Program-made: the position numbers and the translations under genes
NCBI GenBank assembly: GCA_020744425.1
Contig: JAGMUV010000049.1
Coordinates: forward strand, 186,001 to 250,000
Direction of reading: 5' to 3'
DNA from: Dactylonectria macrodidyma
Lineage: Eukaryota > Ascomycota > Sordariomycetes > Hypocreales > Nectriaceae
DNA: 64,000 nt
Shown here: positions 59,844-64,000 of the stretch, in pieces
Layout of the letters: each line of letters begins with the position of its first letter
How positions within the stretch are numbered: position 1 is the stretch's first letter
The notes under the pieces: model-generated
Told to the model about the DNA's origin: nothing
Seen by the model: only the letters and a program-made list of their open reading frames with translations
Databases searched by the model: none

Positions 59844-60283
59844 TTGGATTGTTCGGTCACTGGGGCCTTAGCACCCCAGGTCTCCCGAATTGTTTGATAG
59901 ATAAGTTTGTGGGACGAACAGCCTGTTAGATTCTCTGGTCACTAGGGCCTTAGCACCCCAGATGTACCAGGTAGTTTGATGTTTGATTGATGTTTGAAGT
60001 TTGAATGAAGCCTTGGATTCTTCGATCACTGGAGCATTTGCACTCCAGATCACCCACTTCATCCCAAGTTGATGTTTGATGTTTGATGTTTGAATGTTTA
60101 AATGAAGCCTTGGATTCTTCGATCACTGGAGAATTTGCACTCCAGATCTCCCACTTCATCTCGAGTTGATGTTTAATATTTAAAGTTTGAATGAAGCCTT
60201 GGATTCTTCGATCACTGGAGCCTTAGCACTCCAGATCTCCCACTCCATCCCGAGTTGATGTTTGATGTTAAGATAGAGGACAT
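59844..60283 (-). repeat. Five tandem repeats of 82-97 bp, each with a hairpin
   Basis: Units begin TTGGATTCTTCGATCACTGG (or variants) at 59844, 59926, 60013, 60110 and 60199. Each holds an inverted repeat: CTGGGG...CCCCAG in unit 1, CTAGGG...CCCCAG (one mismatch) in unit 2, and CTGGAG...CTCCAG in units 3-5. They lie between the RNase H stop and the 3' LTR, in what would be the 3' untranslated region of the element RNA. Confidence 0.85.
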
Positions 60284-60734
60284 TGACAGTCCTTTGTTGG
60301 TATTGCTGACTGATTACGATAGTCGAAGTGTTTTGTTTTCTTTGGCCGGATTCGATTGAGCAGGTTCCGTTGCATGTCTCCTAGGACTGTGATTATTAAG
60401 GCTGAAGAGGCCAATCCAGCAGTGTTTGCTGTGTTTCGTAGTTTTGTAGTTTTGTAGTTTTGTTTGCAGGAAGCCGAGGACCTGTGAGTCGCTTGGAGGC
60501 TCCATGAGTGTGATAGACTGTTGGGCTCCCATTTTCTCCCACTTGGAGTATGATGGAAAGGATAAGGGATCGTGTAAATTTGATGTAATGGACTTTCGCT
60601 GCCGCTGCTTCCAAATCCCAACTCAATTTGTTGGTAGCTTGCTTGGTTGTCGAGACAGCGCGGAGTGTCAGTTGACTAGGTTTTCCCGGTCACCTCCTTT
60701 TCTCATGATCCATACTTGCGTGACCGACAGTGAA

Positions 60735-63700
60735 TCACGGGTTGGAGAGGCCCAGCGCGTTGCGAAACACGATAAAACGGTCTTTTGGAAGGGCTTTTGT
60801 AAGTCCGTCTGCGATTTGTTGCTCGGTTGGGACATATTGGAGTTCAACGTCTCCATCCGAGACCCTTTCTCGGACGTAATGCCATTGAATGTCAATGTGT
60901 TTAGTTCTGGCATGGAACTGTGGATTTTTGGCCATTGCAATTGCTCCTTGATTGTCTCCATAGAGGATAGTTGTCTGAAGGTCCCCATATTTGTATTGGG
61001 CCAGAAGTTCGCGCAGCAACCCTCGTAGCCAGATCGCTTCTTTGGTGCATTGTGTTTGTCCCATGTATTCCGCTTCGCAGGATGATAGTGCGACCGTTGG
61101 TTGTCGTTTGGAGCTCCAACTGATGGCGCCTGTGCCGACGTTGAAGACATAGCCAGCCGTTGATCGTCTGGTGTCGTGGTCGCCAGCCCAGTCTGAGTCG
61201 GTGTACCCAACTAACGGTCTGAGTGGTCCGCTGAAAACGAGCTCCAAGTCGGTCGTTCCTCGCAAGTACCTCATGATGCGCTTGACGGCTTGGACGTGCT
61301 CGTTGGTTGGGTTTCCCAGATATCGGCTGCAGAGAGAGACGACTTGGTGTTCATCGACTGCGCCGTCGGGGCTCTGTGTTCTTTCTGGAGTCCCCAATTC
61401 CACATGGATGCTCGGTTCGTCTTGGTTGGGTGGATGGGATTGGTTGGGAGCTGTCTGTATCTCTTCGTCTATTCTGGTGTTTTCGGTTATCGGTATATTT
61501 GGAAGAGATGGTGTGAGATCCATCCGTTTTGCGTTGGGTTCATCAGTTGGTTGATCGGATGCAATTCGTTTTCTCAGCAGGGGTTTCTCATCGAACACGA
61601 CGTTATTCGCAAAGAATATTCTTCCATCGTCGTCGACTAAGGCGTAGTTTGTGCTCCCTTGATAGCCGAGGAGTCGGCAGGGGATTGTCTTGTCGTCCAT
61701 CTTCTTCCGTTTGGCTGAAGGCATTTTTGCAAAGCCTCGGCTGCCGATAACTCGGAGATGGGAGAGATCCGGCACTTCCTTGTGCCATGCTTCATAAGGT
61801 GTGATTTGGCAACCCGAGACTGGTGAGAGGTTTCGTACATATGCCATGGCTTTGAGGACATATGGCCAGAATTTCTTTTCCAGTCCTGAATGAATGAGAG
61901 TTGCCGTGAGTTTCTCGAGTAAGATACGGTTTGCAACTTCGGCCACGCCGTTTTGTTCGTGCTGTTCGGTGGCAGAGAAGATCATCTCAATCATCTTGTT
62001 TTCGCAGTAGAGAGTGATTGTATCAGCTTGGTTTTCTCCCCCTCGATCGAGGCGAAGGTAACGGCAGCGACGGGTTGGAGTCTCAGCTTGTTCCAGAAGT
62101 TTTCGAAAGCAGTTGCCAAATTCAGACTTTTGCCTGATTGGGAAGATCCAGGTCATTTTGGTGAAATCATCTATGAAGCACGCCCAGTATCTATGGCCGT
62201 CGATGCCTTTGTCTGGAAAGGGGCCAGCGATATCGCCATGGAGGCTCTCCAGTGGTCTTGTTCCTTTTCGAATACATCCGCGATGAGGCCGTTCCTTCAT
62301 GCGCCCTTTTACGCACGCTTCACAGACGTTGGAGTCAGATACAGGAGTGATGCCCGTGGACATCTTGATGAGTCAATGTAAGTTCTGTTCTCCCAAATGG
62401 CCGAGTCGGTCATGCCAGACCTGCAGTTTAGGGTCGCTGATGGAGTAGGCGGCCATAGCGGTGTGCAGTTGTTCGTCATCTTCGTCGACGACGTATAGAC
62501 CGAATTTCCTAGTGGCGCTGAGGATGGCTTTACCGTGGTTTGTAACGACAGCTCGTCCTTTTCGAAATAGAATAGTTGCTCCATCTTCCTCAAGGACTGA
62601 GACTGAGATGAGGTTGCAGTGAGCGCCTGGCACGTAAAGTGCATTGTGAAAGGTTGTCGTTCCCTTGGCATTGTTCCGTATGGTTTTGAGGGTGTATGTG
62701 CCTTGCCCCTCAGGCATAATCGCCGAGCCAGCTATGCCGTTGATGGCAGAGCCGGTGAATTTCTCGAGTGACGTAAAATTCTGTCGATGGCAGAACGTGT
62801 GGGAGGAGGCGCCACTGTCCAATACGTGAATTCGCCCGAGCATTTTGGACGGTTCTGATGCGGCCAGGCCAAACTGGGGTTGAAAGGATAGAAAGGCCGT
62901 GTTTAAGAATGCGATAGCGGCAGTGTGATCCTCGTCAGGTTGCAGTGACGAGGTATTCTCCTTTCTCTTCTCAAGCTTGGCTTCTCGTCGTTCACTCCGA
63001 AGTGCTCGTTTTCTCCTGAACTCCTCAAGAAGGTCGGGGTGTAAGCCAAAACATCCGGCCTTGGTGTGACCTGGTTTGTTGCAGTGGTCGCATGTCTGAG
63101 TCAGTCGGTCTTTGCCAGGACCACGCGTTCTGGCCAGCAGAGCTGTTTGTGTATTGGCCTTTTCTCGTTGTTGAATGTTCATCTCCTCTTGCTCTGCGGC
63201 GGCAAGGGCGATTTCGAATGTGACAGCAGGTTTGGTTACTTCTCCGTTGGAGCCTCGTTCAGGTAGCAAGTTGTGGTTTTGGTAGAAAGCAGTGAGGAAC
63301 ACTTCGTATTCGGGGCCAAGTCCGGTTAGGAACTTGTTGATGAATTGAGGAGTGCCGATTTTGCATGTCTCGTCTAGTTGCAAGAGTTCAGATTGAGCTT
63401 CTCGCAGTCTTTCCGCAAAGTTCATGACTCCCGAGCATTGGTCTAAGGCGAGGCTGTTGTACCGTCGATCGAGCTCTTGGAAAACCGCACTCCCCTTTGG
63501 TTTGAAGCGCTTTTCAAGCTCCTCGAACATCTCCGTGACAGTCTCCTTGCCCTTTACCTGCTCCCTGGCGTTATATCCAAGTCGATTGAGGACTGCTCCG
63601 CACGCGCGTTCCTGCTTGGAGAGCCAGTTGTCGATCTTTTCGATGGTCGCGGCGCTGGTACCGGTGGGTTTGTCCTTGTTTCGTTTGAACAAGTCTCCGT

Positions 63701-63824
63701 ATCCCGACATCGTGAGATGGTCCTTCATTTCTCGGCTCCAGTTGATCCATCCCGATGTTGATTCTAGCTTGGGGATGTTGGCTAGGTTGCCAATGGTTCC
63801 TGTCGATTCCTTTGAGGCCGACAT
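60735..63824 (-). pseudogene. Copia Gag-Pol polyprotein, RT deleted, one stop codon
   Basis: From ATG 63824: a UBN2-type Gag, zinc knuckle CDHCNKPGHTKAGC, protease DSGASSH and the pre-integrase zinc region (WHDRLGHLG). TGA 62373-62375 interrupts it after EQNLH; the frame continues with the remaining Cys pair (CEACVKG) and integrase D (LHGDIAGP), D (LRLDRGGE), E (GVAEVANR), where D and E are separated by 35 residues. After the integrase tail the frame jumps near 61340 from a linker (SPDGAVDEHQVV) into RNase H-proximal sequence (SRYLGNPTNEHVQAVKRIMRYLRG). The RT with its YVDD box, about 250 residues, is therefore missing without a frame change. RNase H is complete (TDSDWAGD, SSCEAEYMG, YGDNQGAI). 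Confidence 0.88.
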
Positions 63825-64000
63825 ACTTGGGGATGGATTCCTTGATGGCTGGACGATAGAAGGCGTGGGAAGAGTGTGGGGTAGGCTCAGGTGACTCTTC
63901 CCTCTTCAGCGTAGCGATGCTCTTGCGGGCGCGAAGCTGGAGTCCTCGTCGTTGCCGATACTATCGACAACGGGTGCGTCAGAACTCCCACCGGATGTAA
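63825..64000 (-). other. 5' untranslated region of the copia element
   Basis: Leader sequence between the window end and the gag start. No LTR end or tRNA primer-binding site was recognised in these 176 bases. Confidence 0.5.

Larger units (their letters stand above)
59596..64000 (-). mobile_element. Ty1/copia retrotransposon, RT-deleted, 5' end beyond window
   Basis: Transcribed leftwards: gag start at 63824, protease, integrase, RNase H, a 1-kb 3' region, then the 3' LTR at 59596-59725. The order (protease-integrase-RNase H) defines the copia group. The reverse transcriptase is missing by internal deletion near 61340, and an in-frame TGA lies at 62373-62375. The 5' LTR is not found before position 64000. 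It cannot be autonomous. Confidence 0.88.

Noticed and set aside
59844..60283. CRISPR-like regular repeat array
   Set aside because: Repeats are 82-97 bp long with no unique spacers, and the context is a fungal retrotransposon.
1..64000. Starship-type giant element (tyrosine recombinase captain, DUF3435)
   Set aside because: No tyrosine recombinase motif was recognised, and the cargo is better explained by separate insertions with their own duplications.

Overview
The window looks like a transposon-rich accessory region from a filamentous ascomycete (Pezizomycotina; the species cannot be told). The evidence is short GT-AG introns of 45-62 bp with CTAA-type branch sites, together with families typical of these fungi: a Tad-like LINE, Fot1/pogo elements, fungal hAT, Helitron and piggyBac elements, a NACHT-ankyrin relic, TPR-CHAT proteases and OrsD-like (DUF3505) proteins. 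No rRNA, tRNA, CRISPR array or bacterial-style operon was recognised.

Layout. 0.2-1.1 kb: a hypothetical reading frame split by a 153-bp solo LTR. 2.0-3.7 kb: an integrase-core (DDE) gene whose apparent stop codon lies inside a 48-bp intron. 4.2-9.7 kb: a LINE flanked by an 11-bp target duplication, with one frameshift in ORF2. 10.3-11.6 kb: a NACHT-ankyrin (NLR) relic cut by a LINE tail. 11.6-12.4 kb: a 751-bp inverted-repeat element with an 8-bp duplication. 12.6-15.4 kb: a decayed pogo gene joined to the 3' half of a Helitron. 15.5-18.2 kb: an intact hAT element. 18.4-30.5 kb: the main host-gene block, two long TPR-CHAT protease genes diverging on either side of a caspase-domain (C14) gene. 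30.5-39.9 kb: an intact pogo element, then a full-length Helitron that carries a second, different intact pogo element. 39.9-43.3 kb: a fragment of a kinase-like gene and an OrsD-like gene bracketed by 17-bp palindromes. 43.3-45.6 kb: a piggyBac-like element with perfect 41-bp ends. 46.1-50.1 kb: OrsD-like fragments split by a hAT element. 50.3-52.7 kb: a coiled-coil kinase-like gene. 52.9-55.4 kb: a pogo element truncated by a solo LTR. 55.6-59.3 kb: a divergent pair of unrecognised genes, one with an extreme Asp/Glu repeat and one with a C-terminal membrane segment. 59.6 kb to the end: a copia element lacking its reverse transcriptase, with hairpin-forming tandem repeats beside its 3' LTR.

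How it fits together. Most of the DNA is mobile, and many elements can be delimited exactly by target-site duplications, so the order of insertion can be read. The host genes that remain (two CHAT proteases, a caspase-like protease, an NLR relic, a kinase-like gene) belong to families linked to fungal programmed cell death and nonself recognition. The CHAT-caspase-CHAT block is the best candidate for a functional system, but a joint role is inference. No gasdermin-like or other effector partner was recognised.
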